DNA of 64,000 nt from positions 27,602,167-27,666,166 of the forward strand of contig OY282610.1 in the NCBI GenBank assembly GCA_958298945.1. The letters run 5' to 3'. The position numbers and the translations under genes were made by a program. Shown here piece after piece: positions 1-12,900 of this stretch (positions are counted from its first letter, which is position 1; each line of letters opens with the position of its first letter). Under the pieces are notes generated by a model that ran no database searches, had not been told where the DNA came from, and worked only from the letters and a program-made list of their open reading frames with translations. Source of the stretch: Atherix ibis (Eukaryota > Arthropoda > Insecta > Diptera > Athericidae).

Positions 1-507
1 GGGTATATTGATCAAATTGTTCGCTTCTGTAGTTAGTTATTTCTTGTTTTAGTTCGTGTGGAAGTCGGTTGAGTTCTTGTTTGTCACTAAGCATTCTCAT
101 CCGTTGCCATTTAGCTCTTCACTAATAAGCAACCGTATTTTAAATGTCATGTTTAATTGTATCGTTAGTTTTCCAGTTTCAGAAGATGATCTGCTGGCCT
201 CTATCAACTGAAGCGATAAATTCGATTATTTCCTTATTTTTACCATAAAATTCCAAATCCTATTCAATTGAAATTCCAAATCCTATTCAACTTTTGCTAA
301 TTCATTTATTTTAATTGTAAAAAAATTATTTACTATCAATTTTATATTCGTTATTTTTTCTAAACGAAACTTCACGTCCGGTTTTAGTCTAAATTAAACA
401 AAACACAAAAAAAACAAACAAAAAATTATCATTTGTACTACTGCGCATTAATAGATGGGAAATTATTTTTTGTGGTTATTTTTAAATTTTTTTCGGATAA
501 TATTTGT
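1..507 (-). other. 3' flank / probable 3' UTR of the homeobox gene
   Basis: AT-rich sequence downstream of the stop codon with no coding potential. A minus-strand AATAAA lies at about 304-309, roughly 200 nt past the stop, and could be the polyadenylation signal. Confidence 0.45.
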
Positions 508-900
508 TCAAATATTTGGAAAAGGATTATTTTTATAACGGACCGCATTTATAGCATGCTGGTGGTGATTAGTTGGACAATAGTTTGAACCAAGATATGA
601 GCATCCGGAAATGGTTGCTGCAGTTGCGGCGGCAGGATCGTTAGTGAATGTGTTGAAATTTGTGTTGTAGTTGAAATTTGGTGGTTTCGATGCAAAGGCT
701 CCGAATTCGGTTAGGTGCCCCATGGAATAGTGATGCGAAAGATCCAATTGTTGATGAATTGGCGAAAGCTTATCGAATGCCATAAACGATTTCTGTACGG
801 ATGGTATTGATCGGACTGGCTGGGAGAGTGCTAAGGGTTTACAACTGGTTGAACTGCGTTCATTTCGTCGAAACTTTGCTCTCCGATTCTGGAACCATAC
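508..900 (-). CDS. Exon 3 of the homeobox gene (end of homeodomain and C-terminus)
   Basis: Acceptor ttag|GTATGG opens with [15 protein letters not shown], completing helix 3. About 115 further residues follow, rich in Ser, Asn and His, with an Ala stretch (PAAATAAT). The tail [16 protein letters not shown] ends at the stop at 508-510. INAVRYK is spaced like the OAR core IANLRLK of Prrx but is poorly conserved. The 71-nt intron separating it from exon 2 (901-971) is short, unlike the first intron. Confidence 0.93.
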   Translation of the reverse strand, partial: VWFQNRRAKFRRNERSSTSCKPLALSQPVRSIPSVQKSFMAFDKLSPIHQQLDLSHHYSMGHLTEFGAFASKPPNFNYNTNFNTFTNDPAAATAATISGCSYLGSNYCPTNHHQHAINAVRYKNNPFPNI

Positions 901-3900
901 CTAATTTGTAAATAATTTTATTCAATTCAATTCAATCTTTCGCTGCTATATTCTTGCTTGAATAAATATACCTGAACACGAGCCTCATTCAATCCAATTT
1001 TTGTGGCTAATTCTTCACGAACAAAGGCATCCGGATAATGTGTTCTTTCGAAAATTTTCTCAAGTGCAGTCAATTGACCACTTGTAAATGTTGTCCTATT
1101 CCTTCGTGGCTTCTTCGATGAATATGATAAGTTGTCTGATGTACGATCTGTTGTATGTTCTGATTTTTCACCAGCATTGGCATAACTATTATCTGAAAGG
1201 GGAAAATAATTCATATTTTTTTTTATTAATCATATTTCACTCTATCACATAGTATATAAATAGTAGCGCATTATTTGTTAATGGAAATCTTTGAGAAAAT
1301 GTAACAAAAAATATGGGTTTTTAAGGAAAATTATAATAGTTTTTATACAAGTTTTTTTTTTTAAATATTTTTAACAGCTAATTCCACAATAAAAAACAGT
1401 TTCATTCGCTCATCCAATTTTTATAAAATGAAACAAATAGAAGGAAAAAACCCTCTGATATAATGAAGAATTATCCAATCTGTGCTTCGAGAATTAAATC
1501 TGAATAAAAAATATATTAAAAATTCTGAATGTTAAAAAACTTTTATTTTATTATATTTCTTAGATTTTGCCATTAGAAGTATAAATAGAAAACCACCGGT
1601 ATTTTTTGCAAAATGTGAGGCTTTATTATGAAAATATAATCACATATTTATACTTCAAGGTAGTGTCCATTGGTAGCCATAACTTTTCCCCATCTTTCTG
1701 GTAGCATACGGATTCTATGTCGAAAAAAACTGTTCGTCTTTTGAGTCGATTCATGAATTCACTCAATTTTTTGTCCCCTCGTAAAATCGGAAGTGCTGCT
1801 CAGCCAGGCCATGCGTCATCGGTTGAAAGATAGTAGTCGGAAGGGGTGATGTCTGAAGAATACAGCGGGTAGGGAAGGACGCCCAATTTCAGTGTGTCCA
1901 GGTAGGTTCATTTTTAGTGTGTCCACTTTAGTAACATGTGGCCGAGCGTTGCTCGTATTTTGGCTCTTTTTACTTCAATGATCCACTTAAACGCATCAGT
2001 TGTGTTCGGAAGCGAGCTCCTGCGATACCTTTCCTTTTTTTTGCCATTGGAGCAGCTGTTCGTACTTTTTGAGTCATGCCCAATGAGTCTGCAAGTTTTT
2101 GTTGCGTTTGCCATGGATCTTGATTCAGTAATACCTCACAATTCTGCGTCGTCAAACTTTTTCACCGGCCCGGTACGCTCCTTGACTTCCACATGGAAAT
2201 CACTGCTTTTGTAGCATTCGAACCTCTCATTACCATAAGCCTCACCATAAGTTTCTACAATCATTCGATGCGCCTCAGCCGCAGATTTTTTCGAATTGAC
2301 GGCAAAAAACAAAACTTCCGCAAAATGACGCTTATTTAGCTCAAATTTCGACATTTTCACGCAAAAAAAAAATTTAACGCTGATAAAAAGTCACAAATAT
2401 AATGATTAGGAGTTGTTGACAGATGACTAAGCTTACAATTCGAAATTTCTGATCCGATAATTTAGACCAGCATTTACTGCTGGCGCCATCTATTGGAAAA
2501 CGGCAGTTTCCCATTTGTTTCCTATTGCCATAAGATTTCTTGCAGGACTCAATCCTTTCGAGATAATTTTTGATAACTTCTTCGAAAATTTTAGACCGTG
2601 ATTCAACCATAACTTATGAGATGTTAATTTTTAAAATGTTCTAATGTTTAAATACTGCAAAAATAAATACGATTTTTTATACAGTTTTACAAGAAAAACC
2701 ATAATAGCGTTAAATCGTCATTAACCTCGTTATTATGCATCCTGAAAACTGTTTGCATAATAAAGCCAAAATTTATTATGTTTTATTGTTTTTAGCATAA
2801 ATTTAGTCGTAATCACATATCTTATAGAGACATTCAGACTAAAATTGTGGAACACTACTTGGCTTATTGACATATCCACCGAGAAAGAAATGAACCTCAA
2901 AAAAAAATTTTTTTCTCTAAAAAGTGCATAACGTTTTTTTTAAACAAAATTTGTAAAAAGTTTTTATAATTTTTAGTAAATTATAAAATGCCAAATTTTT
3001 ATCTAAATAAATTTTATCTTAAATGGTATTTATCCTTAACAATTACTAAACAACAGAACTATAATATTCCGTACTTTAAAATGAATAAATTCTGTGTCCT
3101 ATTGAGTTTTTTCTTCTTTTTCTTATAATATTAAGTTAATATTTTTGTTTTCATTAAATTGTCAGAATTATTTAAAAAATATTAAAATTGTTTACAAAAA
3201 CAAAGTTTCAAAAAAAGTATTAACAAAAAAAAAATTATAAATAAAAGCTCGGAAATTTCGAAAGGCCAAAATTTTTTTGTTATGAAGAAAAAGCAAATTT
3301 TTTCAATAAAAACACAAAAAAGCCCTTTTTTTATAATATTTATTTAAATTTTTGTTTATAGTAAACTGTCAGAATGATTTAGAATATATTTAAATATTTT
3401 ACAAAAAAAAAAAATTTTAAAAAAAAATTATAAGTAAAAGCTCGGAAAATTCGGAAATCAAGAAATTTTTTTGTTTTAAAGAAAAAGCAAATTTTCCCAA
3501 TAAAAAACAAAAAACCCTTCTTTTATAATATTAACTTAATATTTTTGTTTATATTAAACTGTCAGAATTATTTGAAAAATATTTAAATCTTTAACAAAAA
3601 AAAAATTTTAAAAAAAAAGTTAACCAAAAAAAAATTTTAAGTAAAAACGCGGAAATTTCGGAAAGCAAGAAATTTTTTGTTATGAAGAAAAAGCAAATTT
3701 TCCAAATAAAAACACAAAAAAACTAAATTTTTCCGTCTATTGAAAAAAACCTTTTTTTATAATATTAACTTATTATTTTTGTTTATATTAAACTGTCAGA
3801 ATTATTTGAAAAATATTTAAATCTTTAACAAAAAAAAAGTTTAAAAAAAAAGTTAACCAAAAAAAAATATAAGTAAAAATTTGGAAATTTCAGAAAGCCA

Positions 3901-6900
3901 AAAATTTTTTGTCATGAAGAAAAAGCAAATTTTCCCAATAAAAACAAAAAAACCCTTTTTTTATAATATTAACTTATTATTTTTGTTTATATTAAACTGT
4001 CAGAATTATTTGAAAAATATTTAAATCTTTAACAAAAAAAAAGTTTTAAAAAAAGTTAACCAAACAAAAATTTTAAGTAAAAACGCGGAAATTTCGGAAA
4101 GCAAGAAATTTTTTGTTATGAAGAAAAAGCAAATTTTCCCAATAAAAAACAAAAAACCCTTCTTTTATAATATGAACTTAATATTTTGTTTATATTAAAC
4201 TGTCAGATTTATTTGGAAAATATGTAAATCTTTTACAAAAAAAAAAGTTTAAAAAAAAATTATTAACCAAAAAAAAAATTATAAGTAAAAATTTGGAAAT
4301 TTCAAAAAGCCAAAAATTTTTTGTTATAAAGAAAAAGCAAATTTTCCCAATAAAAAACAAAAAACCCTTCTTTTATAATATGAACTTAATATTTTGTTTA
4401 TATTAAATTGTCAGATTTATTTGAAAAATATTTAAATCGTTTAAAAACAAAAAGTTTTAAAAAAAAGTAAACCAAAAAAAAATTTTAAGTAAAAACGCGG
4501 AAATTTCGGAAAGCAAGAAATTTTTTGTTATGAAGAAAAAGCAAATTTTCCCAATAAAAATAAAAAAAAGTCATTTTTTATAATATTTATTTAAATTTTT
4601 GTTTATATTAAACTGTCAGAATGATTTAGAATATATTTAAATATTTTAAAAAAAAAAAAAATTTAAAAAAAAAATTATAAGTAAAAACTCGGAAAATTCG
4701 GAAATCAAGAAATTGTTTTGTTTTAAAGAAAAAGCAAATTTTCCCAATAAAAAGCAAAAAACAAACTAAACTATTTCTTCTATTAAAAAAAATCCTTTTT
4801 TATGATATTAACTCAATATTTTTGTTTATATTAAACTGTCAGAATTATTTGAAAAATATTTAAATCTTTAACAAAAAAAAAGTTTAAAAAAAAATTATTA
4901 ACCAAAAAAAAAATTATAAATAAAAACTCGGAAATTTCAGAAAGCAAGAAATTTTTTGTTTGGAAGAAAAACCAAATTTTCTCAATAAAAACAAAAAAAA
5001 ACTAAATTTTTCCTTCTATTGAAAAAAAACCTTTTTTTTAAGAAAAAAAAAAGTTTCAACAAATTAATTTTTATTACTGCGAATAATATGCACCCAACAC
5101 TGTTTAGGTCATCAAATTATCTTTGATTTATGGCCAACTTCACGCTAGCTAGCTATTTTGCAAATGGCGGCAACGAGCAGAGGAAAAAGAGCATAAAAAT
5201 TAAATTGTTTTGATTTTTCTCCATTCCATTTGAAATTATGTGAGCCAAGAAACTGCATATGCGTCACATTTTTTAAGTCAATCCGCTTAATTAAAAAACA
5301 ATTTTTTCCCATCTATCTAATGGAGTTTTTTTTTCTGCAGTGTTGGGAAAGGGAGGAGGGCGGTGGCAAAAGAAGTTGAAGGGGGGTTTTTTTTAACGGT
5401 TGGATGCATTTTGGTAAATTCAAATCAACAATAAAGAAAAAGAAGAATTTCTCTTGGTATAAAAGAAAAAAAAACTTGGACACATTTGCGCAGATTGAGT
5501 TGAAGAGGAACTGAACGAAAAATGGAGACTACCGACAGACAAACGCATAAATGGACGGACAGATAAATTGGCAGATGAATCGAGCAAGACTCGTAGATCT
5601 AGCCGACTGCTATGCGTAAAGGATTTTTCTTTTTATTTATTTTATTTAGCCTCAGAAATCAACATCGACCTTCGAGTATCAAGCCTTCGATGCTACCCGA
5701 ATGATTAGTTTTTTTTTTTTTTTTGAATTTTATTTTACTTCAAGTACGATCTGTCATGGATTTGGTTTTTTATTTTTATTTTTATTTTGGTGGGCTCACT
5801 TTCCTGTGCGGCATAGCATGTCAACTCTAATTAAAATCAAAGCGTTTGGCGTACGCGACTATCCGATAACCGCCAAAAACGAGATGCGTTTATTTTCTGA
5901 TTTAGTTTTGTTGCTGCAACTGATGCATTTTTTATTCCCATTAATTCCATCTATTTTTGATAATTCTAACTCCTTTCAGCGAATGCCGAAAGAGAGATGA
6001 GTACTTTTTCCCTATATTATCAGATCAAATATTCAAGATGACAAGAAGTTACTTTATTACGAGTACGTACGTGTCTCATCATCGTTTTGGCTGAATATCG
6101 GTCCGTCCATTCATTTTGTTGGCGTTTTGGTTTATTTCAATTTTTTTTTCTTTTTACGGAATATTTTTTGTATTTTTTACTTTTTTAAAGATGATTGTTT
6201 TCTTTTTCTCAGTTTGTTCATTTTAAATTTATTGCCAGTTTACTTTCGAAAAAGTGTTTCCGTACGCCACATCCCAGCTAGCCCGTAAATGCATCGTAGA
6301 GACATTCTCCATAAGAAATGCGACACTGCCGATACTCAATATCCAATCTCTACAATACGATACTGTATCACTGTTTGTCCCCGAGATCACCTAATTAAGA
6401 CAAATGACTTTTTAATTGTTCTGAGCAATGCCGATCGAATAAATATGCTAATTAGTTGCATTACGAGAATAGCATTCTTTTGGTGCATTCTCCGTTTTGA
6501 TGATATTTTACTTTCACAGACAACAAGAATAGTCAAATTTTTCTTCCATTCCAGTATTGCTTTTGAAACGTTTCATTTCTAAATATCATTTTTTCTTTAT
6601 TATTCCAAATAGCTGATAGTATTTTGTATCTTCGTTTTTCTTTAGTTTATATATTTATGATAAAAGCATTTACTTTCCAATTAAAATACATTTAAAATTC
6701 AGATTTTAATAAAATTTTTATTTTTCTCGGAAATGACTGTAATAAAATTGTTTACGTGATTCCACCGGTTTGAGGTAATATTTAATGAAGTTTTGTAATT
6801 TGGCCGTTACTCAAACCGATAGAATCTTATGCTTATGCGGATAAGTCACTTAGGCCGATAAGTTCAGCCATTTTGTATGTTCAGTTAATTTTTGACAGCT

Positions 6901-9900
6901 GCTTTGCTTGCACGTGTTTTCGCTCGTCTTCGATTTTTGCCCATTCCAAAAAATGGATCAAAGAATCTGTTTCAGGAACAAGAAAAAGTCACAGGGGGCC
7001 AGATCTGGGAAATACGGTAGCTGCGGCATTATTAGTGTGTTGTTTTTGGCCAAAAATTCGCGCACAAGCAATGATGCGTGAGCAGGGGCGTTATTATGGT
7101 GTAAAAGCCAATTTTTGTTCTTCCACAAATCCGGGCGTTTCTGGCGGATTGCTGTGCGTAACTTGCCCATAACTTGTAGGTAATATTCTTTATTCACCGT
7201 TCTACCCTATGGCAAGAATTCATGATGTACCACGCCCCTACAATCGAAGAAAACTGTAAGCAAAACCTTCACATTCAACCAAACTTAGCGCGAATTTTTC
7301 AGTCTTAGCCCATGCGGCAGCTTCCATTGAGATGATTGAACTTTGGTTTCTTAGTCATAACCATAAACCTATGATTCGTCACTAGTTTTGACCCTCTAGA
7401 GCAAATTTGGGTCATCGTGGACAGAGTCCAACAGCTCCTTAGCAATGTTAATGCGATGCTGTTTTTGGTCGAAATTGAGTAATTTTGGTACAAATTTTGC
7501 GGCGACCCGTCTCACGACCAAATCATTGGTAAAAATCGAATGACACGAGCCAATCGATATGTTTAGGTCCTCAACAACTTCTCTAACGGTCATTCGACGA
7601 TTGGCCAATAGTATTTTCTTCACTTCATCAATGTTTTTGTCTGTTGTTGACGTGCTTGGGCGTACGACACGGTGTTCGTCGTTCACATCTTCTCGGCCCT
7701 TTGAGAACATTTTGTACCACCGATAAACGTTACTTCGGTCCAAGGTAGCTTCACCATATGCCACAGTCAACATTCGGAATGCGTTCGTGCAATTAATTTT
7801 GTTTTTCACACAAAATTTGATACAGATTCTTTGATCCATTTTTTAGAATGGGTAAAAATCGAAGACGAGCCAAAACACGTGCAAGCAAAGCAGATGTCAA
7901 AAATTAACTGAATATTCAAAATGGCCAAACTTGTCGGCATAAGTGAGAGACATGAGTACCAACATAACGCCACAAAAAATTGAAAATCTAATATACGTAA
8001 CCCGCGGAAATTCAAAATTCGCAATATTTTTTTAATATACCTCGTATTATAGGGTCATACCACTCAGAATTAACGGTAACGGTTTTGCCTTTTTCATTTG
8101 CAGTAACGACTTTAGACCAAAATGCACACCAGTTCTGCACTTTTTAGGGAAACAATAATTTTTCTATAGTCGCTTGTATATTTTTAAAGCCTTATATATT
8201 GTTACTTTTTTTTTTTATTAACGTATCAATCGAGCGATAAATAACCCTCATTGATGATGAAAATTTTGTTTGAAAATCTAAAACCTGTTACATTAATACC
8301 TACTCGTTATACCCTTACTATATTTTATATTCTTTATTTAATTTAATTAAATAAAATGAAAACTTAAATACTAAATAAATTTTTACTAAATTAATATATA
8401 TTTATATAAACTGGTAAATAACAGAGATTTACTTTACAAACTATAAAATGAATAATCCGCTGGTTTGTATTGATATGTAAATTTTTAGCGTCATCTGGCG
8501 ACAACTAAAGTACACTCCGGCTATCTGACTAACTATTTTACCTTCCTAATATACCTAAGCATAAAAGTGAATTTTTTTCGAGAATTGAAAGTTTACAACA
8601 ACAACAAAAAAATAAAACAAAAATGCAGATCAGCAGATTATTTAAATATTTTCTTATAAAAAAATCGTTTTTCTGAAAATAGTCCCAATTAAAAATTTTC
8701 TTCCCAGATAATTTAGCTTAAATGCTACGTTTTCAAATTTTAATAAAACCAAGACTTATGACATTCAAGTTTTTGAAAAACTGTATTTTGGTGTAGTTTT
8801 GAAGAAAAAAATAAAGCTACAAGAGGCTTAGTGAATGAGGTCTTTTGGTGAGCAAAGTATTTTAGCCCAAATTTCATAAATCGAAAAATTTATCGAAAAA
8901 AAACTGTTACAAAAAATTAATCTGTAGACCAAAAAATGTGCACCTAAAATTATTTTTGACTGTCAAACGTAATTTTTGTATTAAAAAAATGCTCATCACT
9001 GAACAAAATTTTCTCAGGACTCATACACATATTTAATATTTAATAATTTTTTGGGTAACGATTTTGTCGTCACTTAACAAGATTTTTGAGCAAAAATGTA
9101 CTTAAAACTCAGCATAATTTTTGCACAAAATTGTTCTTATCACAAAAGACATGATTATAAAAAAGTACGCACTGCTGAGTAAAATTTTTCACATCACTGA
9201 ACAAAAATTTTAAAAAAGATAATTGCTTTAGAAAAAAACTAATTTATAAAAAACAATTTCTTAATGAGTAAACATGTTTACTTTAGCAGTTTTAGCATGC
9301 TCTGCCATTTTGAAATTTTTAAAATTTTTGTAAAAATATCTGCTTAATACAGAACAGAAGTTTTTGCCAAAAAAAAATATTGCTAAAACAGGGCAAAATT
9401 GTTTAACCAAAATGTAATTAAACAAAAAATACTTTTTGATAAAAATGTGTGCACTACTAAAAAAATTTTTACTCATTATTGAAAAACAAATTTACTCATT
9501 ATTGAACAAACATTTTCTTTATGAAAAAAACTGCTCAATACAGAACAGAACTGTTCTGTTTAGTATATTTTAATACAAATGTTATGCATACAACTGAGCA
9601 GAATTTGTAGACAAAAATGTAATAATTACGGAAAATACTGTTTCATAGAAATATGTTAATTAATGGGCAATCGTTTTACTCAGAATTGAACTAAAATTAT
9701 AAAAAGCACTTAAAATTGAAAAATATATTTATAATTAAAGAAACTTTCTGATAAAAATCTACTTATTACTGAGCAAAATGTTTACTTTTTAAAAAAATTG
9801 TTTAAAATACTTGCTTATAATTAAAAATGTAGGGGATTAGAAAATGCTCAGCACTTTACAATTTTGTTGGCTTTTATAAAAATATCTGCTCAATACAGAA

Positions 9901-12900
9901 GAACAGAAAAATTTTTTTTTTTTAAGGCAAAACAAAATTCTTAAACAAAAACGTAATTATTCCGAAAAATAATTTTTGTTAAGAATCTGCAAAAATGTAA
10001 AATTTGGCAAAAAACTAAGAAAATTTGGCAAAAATGTTTACTGATCGCTAAACAAAAAATAAAAAAAACTATTTCATTTACTGTGCTTATCAGTAAATTT
10101 TCTTTTAGTTTTATAAAACAATTTGCTCAATATAAAACAAAAATATATATTCGTATAAGAGTACGTAAAATGAAAAAATATTTTTAATGGAAAATAATGC
10201 AAGCATACAATTTGTATGGAGACATTTGCTTAGTACTGAACAACATTTTTTTTAATTAAAATTTTTTTGTCACTATTCAATAAAAATTTTTTTTTTTCTG
10301 AGTAAAAATAAGATTTTTACTAAATAGAATTTTTGGTAAAAATTAATAATACTCGTCAAGGAGCAGAACTGTTTGAAACAAATTAATTTGTAATAACGAA
10401 TCACTGAGCAGAATCTTTTTTTATTTTGGAAAAAATATTGTAATTTCTTTCAAGCGAATATTTTAGAATGGCAAATTTTTTCTTAATTATTATTCAATAT
10501 TTCTTGATTATAGTTAAAATATGCTCATTAGGGAAAATTCTTTTAAATAGAAACTTACTCATCACTGAGTAGCATCTTCTTTATTTTAAATATTGCAATT
10601 ATTTTCAAACGAAAATTTTAGGATGCAAATATTTTCATCTAAATTAATTAAGTATATTTCTCTGATAAAAAAATATTTTCATGATTAAAAATGCTTTTAA
10701 TAGAAACTACTCATCATTGAGCAGAATCTTTTTTTTAAAAGAAATTGTAATTATTGTATTTTCAAACGAAAATTTTAGGATGCAAATATTTCTTCAAAAT
10801 TATTGTTTAATATTTCTTGGTTGCAGTAAAAATATGCTCATCGGGGAAAATGCTTTTAATAGAAACTACTCATGACTGAGCAGAACTTTTTTTTGAAGAA
10901 ATTGTAATTATTTTCAAACGAAAATTTTAGGATGCAAATATATTTTTCAAAATTAATGAACAATATTTCTTGGTTACAGTAAAAATATGCTCATCAGGGA
11001 AAATGTTTTAATAGAAACTACTCATGACTGAGCAGAATTTTTTTATTTGAAGAAATTGTAATTATTTTCAAACGACAATTTTAGGATGCAAATATTTTTT
11101 TCAAAATTAATGACCAATATTTCTTTGTTACAGTAAAAATATGCTCATCAGGAAAAATGCTTTTAAATAGAAACCTACTCATGACTGATCAGAATCTTTT
11201 TATTTTAAGAAATTGTAATTATTTTCAAACGAACATTTTAGAATGCAAATATTTTTCTCTAAATGAATTAGGAATATTTCTCTGCTAAAAAAATATGCTC
11301 ATCATAAAAAATACTTTTAAATAGAAACCTAGTCATGATTGAGCAGAATTTTTTTTTAAAGAAATTGTAATTATTTTCAAGCGAAAATTTTAGGATGCAA
11401 ATATTTTTTCAAAATTATTGTTTAATATATCTTGGTTGCAGTAAAAATATGCTCATCAGGGAAAATGCTTTTAATAGAAACTTCTCATGACTGAGCAGAA
11501 TTTTTTTATTTGAAGAAATTGTAATTATTTTCAAACGACAATTTTAGGATGCAAATATTTTTTCAAAATTAATGACCAATATTTCTTTGTTACAGTAAAA
11601 ATATGCTCATCAGGAAAAATGCTTTTAAATAGAAACCTATTCATGACTGAGCAGAATCTTTTTCTTTTAAGAAATTGTAATTATTTTCAAACGAAAACTT
11701 TAGGATGAAAATATTTTTCTCTAAATGAATTAGGAATATTTCTCTGCTAAAAAAATATGCTCATCATAAAAAATACTTTTAAATAGAAACCTACTCATGA
11801 CTGATCAGAATCTTTTTATTTTAAGAAATTGTAATTATTTTCAAACGAACATTTTAAAATGCAAATATTTTTTTTTTAAATTTCTTTGCTAAAAAAATAT
11901 GCTCATCAGGAAAACTGCTTTTGAATACAAACCTACTCATCATTGAGCAGAATCTTTTTTTTAAGAAATTGTAATTATTTTCAACCGAAAATTTCATAAT
12001 GCAAATATTTTTTTCTAAATAAATGCCCACAATTTTTTGGTTACAACATAAATATTCTCATCATAAAAAATACTTTTAAATATAAACCTAGTCATGATTG
12101 AGCAGAATCTTTTTTTTAAAGAAATTGTAATTATTTTCAAACGAAAATTTTAGGATGCAAATATTTTTTCAAAATTATTGTTTAATATATCTTGGTTGCA
12201 GTAAAAATATGCTCATCAGGGAAAATGCTTTTAATAGAAACTACTCATGACTGAGCAGCATTTTTTTTTTGAAGAAATTGTAATTATTTTCAAACGAAAA
12301 TTTTAGGATGCAAATATTTTTTTCAAAATTAATGAACAATATTTCTTGGTTACAGTAAAAATATGCGCATCAGGAAAAATGCTTTTAAATAGAAGCCTTT
12401 TCATGACTGAGCAGAATCTTTTTCTTTTAAGAAATTGTAATTATTTTCAAACGAAAACTTTAGGATGAAAATATTTTTCTCTAAATGAATTAGGAATATT
12501 TCTCTGCTAAAAAAATATGCTCATCATAAAAAATACTTTTAAATAGAAACCTACTCATGACTGATCAGAATCTTTTTATTTTAAGAAATTGTAATTATTT
12601 TCAAACGAACATTTTAAAATGCAAATATTTTTTTTTTAAATTTCTTTGCTAAAAAAATATGCTCATCAGGAAAACTGCTTTTGAATACAAACCTACTCAT
12701 CATTGAGCAGAATCTTTATTTTAAGAAATTGTAATTATTTTCAACCGAAAATTTCATAATGCAAATATTTTTTTCTAAATAAATGCCCACAATTTTTTGG
12801 TTACAACATAAATATTCTCATCATAAAAAATACTTTTAAATATAAACCTAGTCATGATTGAGCAGAATCTTTTTTTTAAAGAAATTGTAATTATTTTCAA

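Noticed and set aside
5701..6582. Two ~98-residue open frames in the intronic island
   Set aside because: Low-complexity Phe-rich start, no splice sites, no family motifs and unlike insect coding composition.
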